A stretch of 42,553 bases of DNA from an uncultured Pelagibacteraceae bacterium (GTDB lineage Bacteria > Pseudomonadota > Alphaproteobacteria > Pelagibacterales > Pelagibacteraceae). The position numbers and the translations under genes are program-made. Shown here one piece after another: positions 7,796-17,102 of this stretch (its first letter is position 1; the number at the start of each line of letters is the position of its first letter). The stretch spans positions 1-42,553 of the forward strand of contig CACHJL010000006.1 in assembly GCA_902580135.1 (NCBI GenBank). The letters run 5' to 3'. The notes under the pieces are model-generated. The model did no database searches. It was not told the origin of the DNA and saw only the letters and a list, made by a program, of their open reading frames with translations.

Positions 7796-9095
7796 ATCGG
7801 TTATAAACGGCGGTATTTCATTTGCTGCAGTATTAGTTTTAATGGCATTAAATATACCTATTGGTATTGCAATGCTGGTAGTTGGATTTATAGGTTTTGC
7901 CTTAATTTCAGGATTTGATCCTGCTATTTTTGTATTGGGCACCGCTCCTTTCGATGCTGTATCAAAATATACTTTATCAGTGCTTCCTCTTTTTGTATTA
8001 ATGGGAAATCTCGCAAACAGTTCTAACTTATCAAGAAACTTATATGATGCAGCATATGCTGTTGTTGGACATTATAAAGGGGGTCTTGCAATGTCTACTG
8101 TAGGTGCTTGTGCTGGTTTTGGAATGATTTGTGGATCTTCAATTGCAACTGCAGCTACAATGTCTCAAATGGCTGGTCCAGAAATGAGAAGACATGGATA
8201 CAGTGATGCATTAATTAGTGGATCAATTGCTTCAGGTGGAACTTTGGGAATAATTATCCCGCCTAGTGTAATTCTTGTTATTTATGCATATTTAACTGAA
8301 CAATCTGTTCAACAACTTTTTTTTGCTGCTTTGGTACCAGGTTTAATAGCTGTCATTTTATATATGATAGCAATTAGAACTTATCTCATAATTTATCCTA
8401 AAGAAGGAGGGTATGGAATTAAAATGCCTTTTAAAGAAAGAGTTACAGCAATATCAAAAGTTTTTCCGATTTTTTTAATATTTTTGATAATGATGGGTGG
8501 ATTATATTTGGGTTTCTTTACAGCTACAGAAAGTGCAGCTGTTGGAGTTGTATTAGTTTTAATATTTATATTTTTTAGGGGGCAATTAACATTAGATCTT
8601 TTAAAAGATGCAGTTTGGACAAGTATTAGAACAGTAGGCTCATTATATTTAATAGTAATAGGCGCTAGTATATTTAATTATTTAATTACAGTTACCCAAT
8701 TACCTTTTGCGGTAGTAGATTTTATAAATAGCTTACAGCTCACACCGCTAGGAATTATATTGGTAATTTGTGCAATTTATATAGTTCTTGGGACTGTCAT
8801 GGATTCTCTTGCTATGTTGTTTTTAACTATTCCAGTATTTTATCCTGTGATTGTTGATGCTGGAATAGATCCCGTTTGGTTTGGTATTTTTGCAGTAATT
8901 GTGGTTGAATTCGGACTGATATCTCCACCAGTAGGAATGAATTTATTTGTTATAAAAGGTGTAATGCAAAAAACCCCTCTTCAAACTATTTGGTTTGGAA
9001 CTCTTCCATTTTTAATAACCGATGTTATCAGACTTGGTTTAATTATAGCTTTCCCTGCTATTTGTTTATATCTACCAAGTTTAATGAATCCTTAA
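7785..9095 (+). CDS. dctM: TRAP transporter large permease subunit (DctM family)
   Basis: A 436-residue, strongly hydrophobic protein with about twelve membrane segments and conserved DctM motifs, including G-S-S-I-A-T-A-A-T-M-S in the first half and I-I-P-P-S followed by a long membrane helix. This subunit carries the substrate across the inner membrane with sodium. Full length for the family. It overlaps dctQ by 11 bp at its start and the convergent small membrane-protein gene by 4 bp at its end. Confidence 0.94.
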   Translation: MGIESVINGGISFAAVLVLMALNIPIGIAMLVVGFIGFALISGFDPAIFVLGTAPFDAVSKYTLSVLPLFVLMGNLANSSNLSRNLYDAAYAVVGHYKGGLAMSTVGACAGFGMICGSSIATAATMSQMAGPEMRRHGYSDALISGSIASGGTLGIIIPPSVILVIYAYLTEQSVQQLFFAALVPGLIAVILYMIAIRTYLIIYPKEGGYGIKMPFKERVTAISKVFPIFLIFLIMMGGLYLGFFTATESAAVGVVLVLIFIFFRGQLTLDLLKDAVWTSIRTVGSLYLIVIGASIFNYLITVTQLPFAVVDFINSLQLTPLGIILVICAIYIVLGTVMDSLAMLFLTIPVFYPVIVDAGIDPVWFGIFAVIVVEFGLISPPVGMNLFVIKGVMQKTPLQTIWFGTLPFLITDVIRLGLIIAFPAICLYLPSLMNP

Positions 9096-9415
9096 TCTCT
9101 CTTATCTCTTAAATATTTTAGAAACAAATAACTAAACACTACTCCAATAATTATCAATATGTATTGATAAAATTTTAATAGTACGAAAACAGTTGGTAGT
9201 TCTTTTTCTGTTGGGTTTCGAATAAAAAAATTTTTAGAACCATCTTCATATAAATCAATAGGACCCAAAGTTAAATAAAGACCATAAATAAAGATATAAA
9301 TAGATGGTAAAAGCGAAAGATATAAAGCTGTCTTATTATTTTTTACAAAACTCAAAAAATTACCTGAAGCAGCAACTAATATTAAACAAATCAATGATAA
9401 AATTAACGGATTCAT
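9092..9415 (-). CDS. Small membrane protein of unknown function
   Basis: A 107-residue protein with three predicted membrane segments (about residues 4-22, 30-50 and 78-100), a polar central loop and a basic C-terminal tail ending in R-D-K-R-D. I do not recognise a family. It lies 3 bp downstream of the sulfatase-family gene on the same strand, so the two are almost certainly one transcript, and its 3' end overlaps dctM by 4 bp. A role as a membrane partner of the sulfatase is possible but only inferred from position. Confidence 0.7.
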   Translation of the reverse strand: MNPLILSLICLILVAASGNFLSFVKNNKTALYLSLLPSIYIFIYGLYLTLGPIDLYEDGSKNFFIRNPTEKELPTVFVLLKFYQYILIIIGVVFSYLFLKYLRDKRD

Positions 9416-9418
9416 ATA

Positions 9419-11002
9419 CTACCAAACACCTATCATTATTCCATTTTCTTTAGTGTAATCTCTTTCTTTGAGTACAAATTCATCACTAGCAGCCACTCTA
9501 TTTTTTCTTCCCGTTATTCTTTGTAAAAGTATTTCTTTCATTTCTTCAATGACTTTTGAATATTCTGCAAGTTGTCCTAAATCTTTAAACTCTTCTGGAT
9601 CATTTTTTAAATCAAATAATTGAGCTGGAAAACCTTTATAATATATATATTTCCACTTATTATTTCTTATCATATAGGCTCTTGCATCAGATGCACCTAA
9701 ATTTAGGGTTTTTCTTGCTTCATTAAATGAGTAATCAATTTCGCTAAAAACACTTTCCTTCCAATTTAGAATTTTTTCACCTCTTAAAATTGGAATTAAT
9801 GATTGTCCTTCTAATCTATGCTTACTTTCTGAACTTTCTACCGCATCTAAGAAAGTTGGAAGTAAATCAATTGCTTCAATAAATCTTGTTTCTTTAACAC
9901 CTCTATTGTTATTAGCTAAAGAACTTGGATCATAGATTATCATTGGTACTCTAACAATTTGTTCATGAAATAATTCTTTTTCTCCCAACCAATGATCGCC
10001 GTGATAGTCACCATGATCTGATGTAAATACAATCATTGTATCTTGCATTTTTTTTGAATCTTCTAAAAATTTAAATAATCTTCCTAAATTATCATCTATT
10101 TGTTTAATTAATCCCATATAACCTGCTAATACAGTGTTGCGAACTTCATCTCGCGAAAATGTTTTTGAAATACTATTTTCCATAAAAGCTTTATAGACTG
10201 GATGATTAATTTCCTTTTCTGAGTCAGTTCTTTGAACAGGATAAAATTGATTAGAAGAAAACATATTATGATAAGGTGCTGGAGCCATATATGGCCAATG
10301 CGGTTTAATATAAGATAAATGCAAGAACCATGGTTTATTTTTGCTTTCTTCAATAAATTCCATTGCTCTATTAGTCATAAAAGCTGTTTCAGAATATTTT
10401 TCGGGTATCCTTGCTGGTTTGTTAGAATTTCTTAATCTCCATCCACTTAAAACTTCACCATTCTCACCTTCAGCAGAATTTGCCCAGCTATCCCAAGGAT
10501 TATCACCATCATAGCCAAGTTTATTTAACCATTCGTTATATGATAATTTTTTTTCAGACTTTTTAATGTGGTTATTAGGATGTAATCCGTCGTCTCTTTC
10601 ATAAGGATCAAATCCAGGCTCACTAACGATTAACCCAATTTCAGTATTTTTTGAAATACCTAATCTATTCATTCCTTCGGTATCAGGTCTCATATGAGTT
10701 TTTCCAACTACACCAGTTCTAATTCCTGATTTTCTTAAATAGTCTCCAATAGTTAGTTCGCCTATAGGTAATGGTACTTGATTCCATGTAGAACCGTGGC
10801 TAAAAACAGTTCGACCTGTATAATAAGATGCTCTCGAAGGACCACATACTGGAGCTTGTACATACGCAGAATTAAACATAACTCCTTTTTTTGCTAAACT
10901 ATCTATGTTTGGAGTTTTTAAATGTGGATGTCCATAACAAGAAAGGTAATCCCATCTTAATTGGTCCGCCATTATAAACAGTATATTTTTGACCTTGCTC
11001 AT
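9419..11002 (-). CDS. Sulfatase-family hydrolase (type I, formylglycine-dependent)
   Basis: A 527-residue arylsulfatase-superfamily enzyme. The sulfatase signature C-G-P-S-R starts at C53, the residue that would be converted to formylglycine. Metal ligands are visible as A-D-Q at residues 12-14 and S-D-H-G-D in the C-terminal half. No signal peptide is evident, so it probably acts in the cytoplasm. Related families include choline sulfatase and phosphonate monoester hydrolases; sequence alone does not separate these. No maturase (FGE or anSME) gene lies in the window. It is followed by a small membrane-protein gene 3 bp downstream and is divergent from the trpB2-type gene. Confidence 0.88.
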   Translation of the reverse strand: MSKVKNILFIMADQLRWDYLSCYGHPHLKTPNIDSLAKKGVMFNSAYVQAPVCGPSRASYYTGRTVFSHGSTWNQVPLPIGELTIGDYLRKSGIRTGVVGKTHMRPDTEGMNRLGISKNTEIGLIVSEPGFDPYERDDGLHPNNHIKKSEKKLSYNEWLNKLGYDGDNPWDSWANSAEGENGEVLSGWRLRNSNKPARIPEKYSETAFMTNRAMEFIEESKNKPWFLHLSYIKPHWPYMAPAPYHNMFSSNQFYPVQRTDSEKEINHPVYKAFMENSISKTFSRDEVRNTVLAGYMGLIKQIDDNLGRLFKFLEDSKKMQDTMIVFTSDHGDYHGDHWLGEKELFHEQIVRVPMIIYDPSSLANNNRGVKETRFIEAIDLLPTFLDAVESSESKHRLEGQSLIPILRGEKILNWKESVFSEIDYSFNEARKTLNLGASDARAYMIRNNKWKYIYYKGFPAQLFDLKNDPEEFKDLGQLAEYSKVIEEMKEILLQRITGRKNRVAASDEFVLKERDYTKENGIMIGVW

Positions 11003-11104
11003 TAATTTAAATTAGAAACTTTCTAAATAATATTTATCATAATTATCCAAGTTATTTAAGCTTGCTTTTTATTTAAATTATATAGAAAATGTATTTATAA
11101 AATT

Positions 11105-12466
11105 ATGTCTGACCAGTTAAAATACTTTCTAGAAGAAAGCAAAATGCCAAAAACTTGGTATAATATTGCTGCTGATCTTCCAAAACCAATGGAGCCACCT
11201 CTGCATCCTGGAACTTTAAAACCTATTGGGCCTGATGATCTTGCTCCTTTATTTCCAATGGCACTAATTGGTCAAGAAGTTTCACAAGAAAGAGAAATTG
11301 AAATTCCAGAGCCCATAAGAAATATTTACAAACAATGGAGACCTTCTCCTTTATTTAGAGCAAAAAATTTAGAAAAGTTTTTGGATACACCAGCAAAAAT
11401 TTATTATAAATATGAAGGCGTTAGTCCAACAGGAAGTCACAAACCAAATACGGCAGTAGCTCAAGCTTTTTTTAATAAAGAAGAAGGAACTAAAAAAATT
11501 ACTACTGAAACTGGTGCTGGCCAATGGGGAAGTTCATTGGCATATGCATGTCAAATATTTGGAATCGAATTAGATGTATATATGGTTAAAGTTAGCTTTG
11601 AACAGAAGCCTTATAGAAAATTAATTATGCAAACATATGGAGCAAGTTGTTTCGCTAGTCCTTCAGATAGAACAGATAGTGGAAAAGCTATACTAGCTAA
11701 GGATCCAAATAATACTGGTAGCTTAGGTATTGCTATTTCTGAAGCAGTTGAAATGGCAGCAAAAGATCCTAATACAAAATACTCTCTTGGAAGTGTATTA
11801 AACCATGTTTTAATGCATCAAACTATAGTTGGAAATGAAGCTTTATTACAAATGGAAATGGCTGGTGATTATCCAGATATATTAGTTGGATGTACTGGTG
11901 GCGGAAGTAATTTTTCAGGATTAGTATTTCCTTTTTTAGGAAAAAAGTTTAGAGAAAATAAAAATACAAGAGTAATTGCTTGTGAACCTAAATCTTGCCC
12001 TTCATTAACAAAAGGTAAGTATGTTTATGATTTTGGAGATACAGGAAGACTTACTCCTTTGGTAAAAATGCACACTTTAGGTTCACAATTCATTCCTCCA
12101 GCAACTCACTCTGGAGGTCTAAGATATCATGGAATGGCACCTATGGTTAGCCACTTAAAAGAAATTGGAGCAATTGAAGCTCAATCATTTGGTCAAAAAG
12201 AATGTTTTGAAGCAGGTGTAAATTTTGCTAGAGCTGAAGGAATAGTCCCAGCTCCTGAAGCAACACATGCTGTTAAAGGTGCTATCACAGCAGCAATGGA
12301 ATGTAAAAAAAATGGTAAATCAAAAACTATCCTGTTTAATTTATGTGGTCACGGCCATTTTGATATGAAAGCTTACGGTGATTATTTTGAAAATAATTTA
12401 GCTGAAGATAAATATGATGAAGCTGGAGTTAATAAAGCTCTAGAAGAACTACCTAAAATTGCATAG
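11105..12466 (+). CDS. trpB2: TrpB2-type PLP enzyme (tryptophan synthase beta-like)
   Basis: A 453-residue fold-type II PLP enzyme of the TrpB2 class (COG1350), longer than ordinary TrpB (about 400). The PLP lysine is K113 in G-S-H-K-P-N, followed by E-T-G-A-G-Q-W-G and the phosphate-cradling G-C-T-G-G-G-S-N. TrpB2 enzymes join serine and indole to tryptophan but do not pair with TrpA in the usual way; their natural substrate in many bacteria is unsettled. No trpA lies nearby. It stands alone between the divergent sulfatase gene and the DUF1015-serC-serA group; the nearby serine genes could supply its co-substrate, but that is speculative. Confidence 0.9.
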   Translation: MSDQLKYFLEESKMPKTWYNIAADLPKPMEPPLHPGTLKPIGPDDLAPLFPMALIGQEVSQEREIEIPEPIRNIYKQWRPSPLFRAKNLEKFLDTPAKIYYKYEGVSPTGSHKPNTAVAQAFFNKEEGTKKITTETGAGQWGSSLAYACQIFGIELDVYMVKVSFEQKPYRKLIMQTYGASCFASPSDRTDSGKAILAKDPNNTGSLGIAISEAVEMAAKDPNTKYSLGSVLNHVLMHQTIVGNEALLQMEMAGDYPDILVGCTGGGSNFSGLVFPFLGKKFRENKNTRVIACEPKSCPSLTKGKYVYDFGDTGRLTPLVKMHTLGSQFIPPATHSGGLRYHGMAPMVSHLKEIGAIEAQSFGQKECFEAGVNFARAEGIVPAPEATHAVKGAITAAMECKKNGKSKTILFNLCGHGHFDMKAYGDYFENNLAEDKYDEAGVNKALEELPKIA

Positions 12467-12540
12467 TTTCAATCCTTACTTTTAAAATTATATATATAAA
12501 TTTTAATTGTACTAATCGTTAATATTAATTAAATAACTGT

Positions 12541-13743
12541 ATGTTTTTTATAAATCCATTTAAAGGGTTAAGACCAACAAAAGAAAATGCTTCTTCTGTT
12601 ACAATAGCAAGCACAGATCATTTGTCTGAAGAAATGAAAAAAGATCTTCTTAAAAACAACCCTTGGAACTATCTAAATGTTTTCAATGAAGAAAATGAAC
12701 AAAAATCAAAAGAACAATTTGATTTAATGAAAGAAAAGTCAGTAATAAAAAAAGACAAAAACTTATCTTTTTATTTATATAAAATTTCTAAAGAAAATAT
12801 CAGCCAAGTAGGAATTGTTGGAACTGCAAAATTAAGTGCCTATGATAATTTGCATATTCGAGGCCATGAAGAAATTTTTTTTGAAAGATCTCAAAAAAGG
12901 ATGAAACAAATGGATAATTTAAATGCTCAAATAGGTCCCATATACGCTGTTTATCCAGATAATAAAACACTAAATGATTTAGTAAAAAATGAATTAGTTA
13001 AATCTCCAGCTTGTTCCTTCAAAGGAATGGATAAAAGCAAACATGAAATGTGGATTGTTGATGATGAAAAAAAAATTTCACAAATATGTGATTTGTTTAA
13101 TTCTATAAACAGAATTTATATTGCTGATGGTCATCATAGGATGGATGCTTTGTTTAAACTGTCAAAAATTAAACAACATCAAAACCCTAATCATACAGGT
13201 AAAGAAGCTTATAATTATTTTATGATTGCAATATTTCCCACAAGTCAAGCAAGAATACTTGATTATAATAGACTTATAAAAGATTTGTATGGCTATTCCC
13301 CTGATGATTTTATTAATGAAGTAAAAATAAAATTTAATGTTGAAAAACAAAATTCTTCATTCAAACCAAACAAACCTCAAATATTTGGAATGTATTTAAA
13401 TAAACAGTGGTATTCATTGGAACTTAAAGAAAAACCTCATCAAAATCTTTTTCACATCGTTAATTTAGATATAAATTTATTACATTACTATTTGCTAGAA
13501 CCAACTTTAGGAATTGGTGACCCTAGATACGATAACAGAATTGATTTTTTAGCAGGATTTCATGGTTTAGATGGTATTGAAAAAAAAGTCGATTCTGGAG
13601 AAGCTAAAGTTGGCTTTGCATTGTTTCCTACTCAAATTGAAAATATAATTAGTTTTGCTGATAAAAAATTAAATATGCCTCCTAAATCAACTTGGTTTGA
13701 TCCTAAACCTCTTGATGGACTAATTGCTTATGATTTTGAATAA
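12541..13743 (+). CDS. DUF1015 family protein
   Basis: A 400-residue protein of the DUF1015 family (Pfam), recognisable from the N-terminal F-K-G-L-R-P and the central A-D-G-H-H-R-M motif. The biochemical function is not established. Family members frequently sit beside serine-synthesis genes, and here serC and serA follow on the same strand after a 111-bp gap. The A-D-G-H-H-R motif resembles a metal- or phosphate-binding loop. It probably has a housekeeping role linked to serine metabolism, inferred from neighbourhood only. Confidence 0.88.
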   Translation: MFFINPFKGLRPTKENASSVTIASTDHLSEEMKKDLLKNNPWNYLNVFNEENEQKSKEQFDLMKEKSVIKKDKNLSFYLYKISKENISQVGIVGTAKLSAYDNLHIRGHEEIFFERSQKRMKQMDNLNAQIGPIYAVYPDNKTLNDLVKNELVKSPACSFKGMDKSKHEMWIVDDEKKISQICDLFNSINRIYIADGHHRMDALFKLSKIKQHQNPNHTGKEAYNYFMIAIFPTSQARILDYNRLIKDLYGYSPDDFINEVKIKFNVEKQNSSFKPNKPQIFGMYLNKQWYSLELKEKPHQNLFHIVNLDINLLHYYLLEPTLGIGDPRYDNRIDFLAGFHGLDGIEKKVDSGEAKVGFALFPTQIENIISFADKKLNMPPKSTWFDPKPLDGLIAYDFE

Positions 13744-13854
13744 AAACTAAATTAAATTTTTGTACTGCGTCAATTACTCATTTTTATTTCTAAAAAATAT
13801 ATATAAAAAAAAACATGATAAGTTATACAAATTAATAATATATCAAAAATTGTT

Positions 13855-15009
13855 ATGGATAAACCAAGTATAAAACCTAATAATCCAAACTTTTCAAGCG
13901 GTCCTTGTTCAAAAAGACCTGGCTGGAGTCTAGATGCCCTTAAAGACACTCCAATTGGAAGATCTCATAGAGCAAAAGAATGCAAAGACAAGCTTAACGA
14001 AGTAATAGTTAAATCAAAAAAAATTTTAGGTTTGCCCGAAGATTATCATCTTGGAGTTATGACAGGTTCAAATACTGGAGCTTTAGAAGCTGCTCTTTGG
14101 TCTTTGCTGGGATCAAGAGGTGTTGATGTCATGGCTTGGGAAAATTTTGGAAAAGATTGGGTAATTGACATTCTTGATCAATTAAAAATAAAAGATGTAA
14201 ACAGTTATGTTACTGATTATGGAATTCTTCCTGATCTAACTAAAGTAAATTTTAAGAACGATGTAATTTTTACTTGGAATGGAACAACGGCAGGAGTTCG
14301 AATTCCAAATGGAGATTGGATACCAGAAGATAGAGAGGGATTAACAATATGTGATGCAACATCAGGAATTTTTGCTATGGATATTGACTATAGTAAATTA
14401 GATGTAATAACTTGGTCTTGGCAAAAAGTTTTAGGTGCTGAAGCTGCTCATGGAATGTTAGCATTATCTCCTAGAGCTGTTGAAAGATTAGAAACATATG
14501 TTCCAACCTGGCCCATACCTAAACTATTTAGATTGGCAAATAAAAAGAAGTTAATTAAAGGAATTTTTGAAGGTGGTATTATCAATACCCCATCTATGAT
14601 TTGTGTTGAAGATGGATTAGATGCTCTTAATTGGGTTGAATCAATCGGTGGTACAAAAGAATTAATAAAAATTTCAAATGAAAATTTAAGAATTGTAGAA
14701 GATTGGATAGATAAAAGCGAAACGTTTAAATTTATGTGTGAAGACAAAAGTCTCAGATCATCAACAAGTATTACTGTATTAATTAAAGATGAATGGTTTA
14801 CCAAACATAACGAAGAAGAACAAAGAGAAGTGCTTAAAAAAGTGTTTTCAACTTTAGATAAAGAGGGTGTTGCAAACGATATAAATGGATATCCCAAAGC
14901 TCCCCCTAGTATAAGAATATGGGGAGGATCAACAGTACAAAACAACGATATAAAGGCATTGCTACCATGGATAGATTGGGCATATAACACTGTCAAACAA
15001 AATGCCTAA
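13855..15009 (+). CDS. serC: Phosphoserine aminotransferase
   Basis: A 384-residue class V aminotransferase of the type found in alphaproteobacteria and Methanosarcina. It converts 3-phosphohydroxypyruvate and glutamate to phosphoserine and 2-oxoglutarate. The PLP lysine is K191 in W-S-W-Q-K-V-L-G, with C-D-A-T-S-G before it and G-P-C-S-K-R-P-G-W at the N-terminus. Full length for this subtype. It overlaps serA by 8 bp, so the two enzymes of the pathway are probably translationally coupled. Confidence 0.93.
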   Translation: MDKPSIKPNNPNFSSGPCSKRPGWSLDALKDTPIGRSHRAKECKDKLNEVIVKSKKILGLPEDYHLGVMTGSNTGALEAALWSLLGSRGVDVMAWENFGKDWVIDILDQLKIKDVNSYVTDYGILPDLTKVNFKNDVIFTWNGTTAGVRIPNGDWIPEDREGLTICDATSGIFAMDIDYSKLDVITWSWQKVLGAEAAHGMLALSPRAVERLETYVPTWPIPKLFRLANKKKLIKGIFEGGIINTPSMICVEDGLDALNWVESIGGTKELIKISNENLRIVEDWIDKSETFKFMCEDKSLRSSTSITVLIKDEWFTKHNEEEQREVLKKVFSTLDKEGVANDINGYPKAPPSIRIWGGSTVQNNDIKALLPWIDWAYNTVKQNA

Positions 15010-15937
15010 AGTTTTAATCTCAGATTCAATGAGCAACGTTGCTCAGAAAATTTTTGAAAAAAATAATATTTCAGTTGATGTAAAAACTGGTTTAACTGAA
15101 GAAGAAATTATTAAAATCATACCTGAGTATGACGGTATGGTAGTTAGATCAGCTACAAAGGTTACTAAAAATATAATAGAAGCTGCAATTAATTTAAAAG
15201 TTATAGGAAGAGCTGGAGCTGGTGTAGATAATATTGATGTACTTACGGCAAAGAAAAAGAATATGATTGTTATGAATACACCTGGAGGAAATGCCAATGC
15301 TACAGCAGAACATGCTTTTGCATTAATAATGTCAGTGTTAAGAAAAATTCCTTTTGCAAATGAAACAACACATAAGGGACAATGGGAAAAGAAAAATATC
15401 AAAGGTGTAGAATTATCAAAAAAAACATTAGGCATTGTAGGTTTTGGTAATGTAGGTGTTAGATTAAGCAATCTTGTTAAAGGTTTTGATATGAAAATTT
15501 TAGTAAACTCTAAATCTTTGGAATCTAGAAAGAGTGAGTATCCACATGTAGAGAATTCAAGTTTTGATGATTTGGTTTCTAAATGTGATATCTTAAGTTT
15601 TCATTGTAAAGCAGCGGCAGATGGGAATCCAATGCTTACCAAAGAACATATGAAAAAAATGAAACCTACTTCTTATATAATCAATGCAGCAAGAGGAAAT
15701 ATTGTTGATGAAAATGATTTAAATGATGCATTAAATGAAGGGCTTATAGCAGGAGCAGCTGTAGATGTTTTTTCTAAAGAGCCATCAAAGGAAAATGTTT
15801 TATTTAACAATCCAAAAGCAGTGTTAACTCCTCATGTAGCAGCTTCAACTGTTGAAGCATCAATAATTGTAGCTGAAATGGTGGCTAATCAAATATCTGA
15901 CTTTTTATTAAAAGATATTAAAGTTAATACTGTTTAA
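15002..15937 (+). CDS. serA: D-3-phosphoglycerate dehydrogenase, short form without ACT domain
   Basis: A 311-residue D-isomer-specific 2-hydroxyacid dehydrogenase making 3-phosphohydroxypyruvate, the SerC substrate. The nucleotide-binding motif is G-F-G-N-V-G (147-152), and the catalytic residues are R231 (A-A-R-G), E260 and H278 (T-P-H-V-A). The protein ends right after the catalytic domain, so the regulatory ACT domain of long SerA (over 500 residues) is absent and serine feedback through ACT is not expected. The residue ending beta-2 that is usually Asp in NAD enzymes is in an N-S-K-S loop, hinting at relaxed or NADP preference. Its start overlaps serC by 8 bp; its end overlaps the convergent SGNH gene by 4 bp. 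Confidence 0.88.
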   Translation: MPKVLISDSMSNVAQKIFEKNNISVDVKTGLTEEEIIKIIPEYDGMVVRSATKVTKNIIEAAINLKVIGRAGAGVDNIDVLTAKKKNMIVMNTPGGNANATAEHAFALIMSVLRKIPFANETTHKGQWEKKNIKGVELSKKTLGIVGFGNVGVRLSNLVKGFDMKILVNSKSLESRKSEYPHVENSSFDDLVSKCDILSFHCKAAADGNPMLTKEHMKKMKPTSYIINAARGNIVDENDLNDALNEGLIAGAAVDVFSKEPSKENVLFNNPKAVLTPHVAASTVEASIIVAEMVANQISDFLLKDIKVNTV

Positions 15938-17061
15938 ATTTTATTAAAAACTTTCATTATAATTTTTTCCAAATCCTGCTTTATTTCATTAGAAATTTTT
16001 TGCGAACCCGTATCTGTTGTATGAAACTCATCGTAAAAATCATTAATTTTCATATCTTTGATTTTAGACGCTAAATTTATGAATTCTAAATTATTTTTCT
16101 CACAATATTCTTGTATAGTTTTATTTGTTATATATAGAGTTCTATTTTGACCTGATATTAAAACTTGATTAATATATATTGGTATACCATTATTTTTTTT
16201 AATGAGACTTGTCAAGATTTCCAATCTTTTATTTAGTGATTTTAAATATAATGTTTCTATATCAGACAAAACAATATTTTTAAATTTTTCTTGAACTTTT
16301 AAATTATTTAAAAAATTTACATTTTCATCGACTACAAAATTATATTTTGGATTAAATCTACTTGTATCAAAACTGTTGCTAACTTTTTCTGGAAAATATT
16401 TTAATTGAACAATTTTTCCTTTTTGAAAAAAAAAACTATTATTTTTAATATAATTAGAAATTTGTTTCTTTTTATTATCGGCTATTAATAAATCAAAATC
16501 TGGAATGTAACTTTTTACTTTTTTTTTAAAAAAAATATCATTAGGATTATTAGCTCTACCTTCAAAATCTAAATAATATCTTTCATTAATTCCAAGATAA
16601 ATAATATAAATTTTAGGTTTTAAACCTTTAATAATAGGAAACCATTTATAAAAACTGTTAATAAATCCAACTGAAGAATGTCCATCTACAGATGCATTAT
16701 AAATTTTAGGTAAATTTTGTTTCTTAAAATATGAATTTAACCTACCAACTATAGTGAGTTCATATGGTAAAAATCTTTCATTTCCTGTACTGCCGCCCAA
16801 AAATACTATTTCAACATCTTTTGGATCAAAATTTTTTTCTCTAAATCCATATTTGTTTCTTACATATTCAAATTCAAAAGTTTGAGTTCCAAGTTTAACA
16901 GTATATTCAATTTTTTTATCTTTGTGTGATCTTAATAAATAATTCCAAGAGTATTTATTAAACCAATTACCAAATAACAAATCTATAAAAATTATTGAGA
17001 AAATAAAAATGAATAAATTTATCGAAAAAACTTTCAAAAAATATCTATATTTTCTCATCAA
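15934..17061 (-). CDS. Membrane-anchored SGNH/GDSL-hydrolase-like protein
   Basis: A 375-residue protein with one N-terminal membrane segment (about residues 8-30) and an SGNH-hydrolase-like domain: block I G-G-S-T with the candidate nucleophile serine, a block II-like N-A-S-V-D-G, block III L-G-I-N-E, and a C-terminal block V D-E-F-H-T-T with the Asp and His. Such proteins often act outside the membrane as esterases or acyl/acetyl transferases on polysaccharides. It lies 41 bp downstream of mtnA on the same strand and so may be the tail of that operon, although a link to methylthioadenosine metabolism is not obvious. The substrate is unknown. Confidence 0.78.
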   Translation of the reverse strand: MMRKYRYFLKVFSINLFIFIFSIIFIDLLFGNWFNKYSWNYLLRSHKDKKIEYTVKLGTQTFEFEYVRNKYGFREKNFDPKDVEIVFLGGSTGNERFLPYELTIVGRLNSYFKKQNLPKIYNASVDGHSSVGFINSFYKWFPIIKGLKPKIYIIYLGINERYYLDFEGRANNPNDIFFKKKVKSYIPDFDLLIADNKKKQISNYIKNNSFFFQKGKIVQLKYFPEKVSNSFDTSRFNPKYNFVVDENVNFLNNLKVQEKFKNIVLSDIETLYLKSLNKRLEILTSLIKKNNGIPIYINQVLISGQNRTLYITNKTIQEYCEKNNLEFINLASKIKDMKINDFYDEFHTTDTGSQKISNEIKQDLEKIIMKVFNKI

Positions 17062-17102
17062 ATTTTATAAATAATATACTTATTTTGAAATTTTTTTTGA
17101 TT

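Noticed and set aside
14448..14996. Long antisense open frame within serC
   Set aside because: It lies fully inside a well-supported gene and its translation has no recognisable motif; it is a shadow frame.
15043..15471. Antisense open frame within serA
   Set aside because: A shadow of serA with no motifs and no gene-like context.
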